This document shows, piece by piece, positions 12,631 through 12,663 of a DNA stretch of 12,663 bases (positions are counted from its first letter, which is position 1; every line of letters begins with the position of its first letter). Source of the DNA: Cellulomonas sp. (GTDB lineage Bacteria; Actinomycetota; Actinomycetes; Actinomycetales; Cellulomonadaceae); assembly GCA_027451305.1 (NCBI GenBank), contig DAIDJQ010000099.1:1-12663 (forward strand), read 5' to 3'. The position numbers were made by a program, and so were the translations under genes. The notes beneath the pieces were generated by a model, which saw nothing but the letters and a program-made list of their open reading frames with translations, searched no databases and was not told where the DNA came from.

Positions 12631-12663
12631 GTCGCCGCCTCGCCCTCGTCTCGTCGACCGACG

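Overview
This 12.7 kb window is very GC-rich. It has strongly GC-biased third codon positions, frequent GTG starts (nine of the fourteen complete genes as called here) and gene families typical of Actinobacteria. The protein set (a GarA-type FHA protein, FtsR, the DUF881/Sbp cluster, Zur and bacterial Ku) points to an actinobacterium. Overall style suggests a Micrococcales member such as the Cellulomonas group, but that placement is inference. No rRNA, tRNA, CRISPR array, insertion sequence or phage gene was seen. The window looks like ordinary chromosomal backbone.

Left part (1-6296). After the tail of a probable ParA-type ATPase (+ strand) come eight minus-strand genes. In transcription order they are: a CDP-alcohol phosphatidyltransferase, DUF881, Sbp, DUF881, a GarA-like FHA protein, FtsR (MerR), a DUF151 bifunctional nuclease-family protein and a second MerR regulator. 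This matches the order Rv1822-Rv1830 of Mycobacterium tuberculosis, except that no gcvH lies between the FHA gene and DUF881. The first four genes are tightly coupled by overlapping or near-touching stops and starts. A hairpin after the second DUF881 gene, and promoter-like sequences before the FHA gene and the last MerR gene, suggest at least three transcription units. The likely theme is envelope and cell-division control: Sbp and DUF881 proteins lie beside division genes in Bacillus, FtsR controls ftsZ in Corynebacterium, and GarA/OdhI links Ser/Thr kinases to 2-oxoglutarate metabolism.

Middle part (6297-9096). A divergent intergenic region leads to a small CoA-binding Rossmann protein, probably translated from a leaderless mRNA. 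A DEAD-box RNA helicase of the DeaD/CsdA type follows, with a long leader. A perfect 36-bp palindrome, probably a two-way terminator, separates the helicase from the convergent genes to its right.

Right part (9097-12663). All genes are on the minus strand. In transcription order they are: Ku (DNA end binding, NHEJ), a PHP-domain nuclease-like protein with a PolX-type N-terminus coupled to Ku by a 4-nt overlap, Zur (zinc-sensing Fur family) with its own putative Zur box, and a threonine aldolase. The Ku-PHP pairing is the most interesting biology here: it suggests a DNA end-processing partner for NHEJ. I found no clear evidence of an entirely undescribed multi-gene system.
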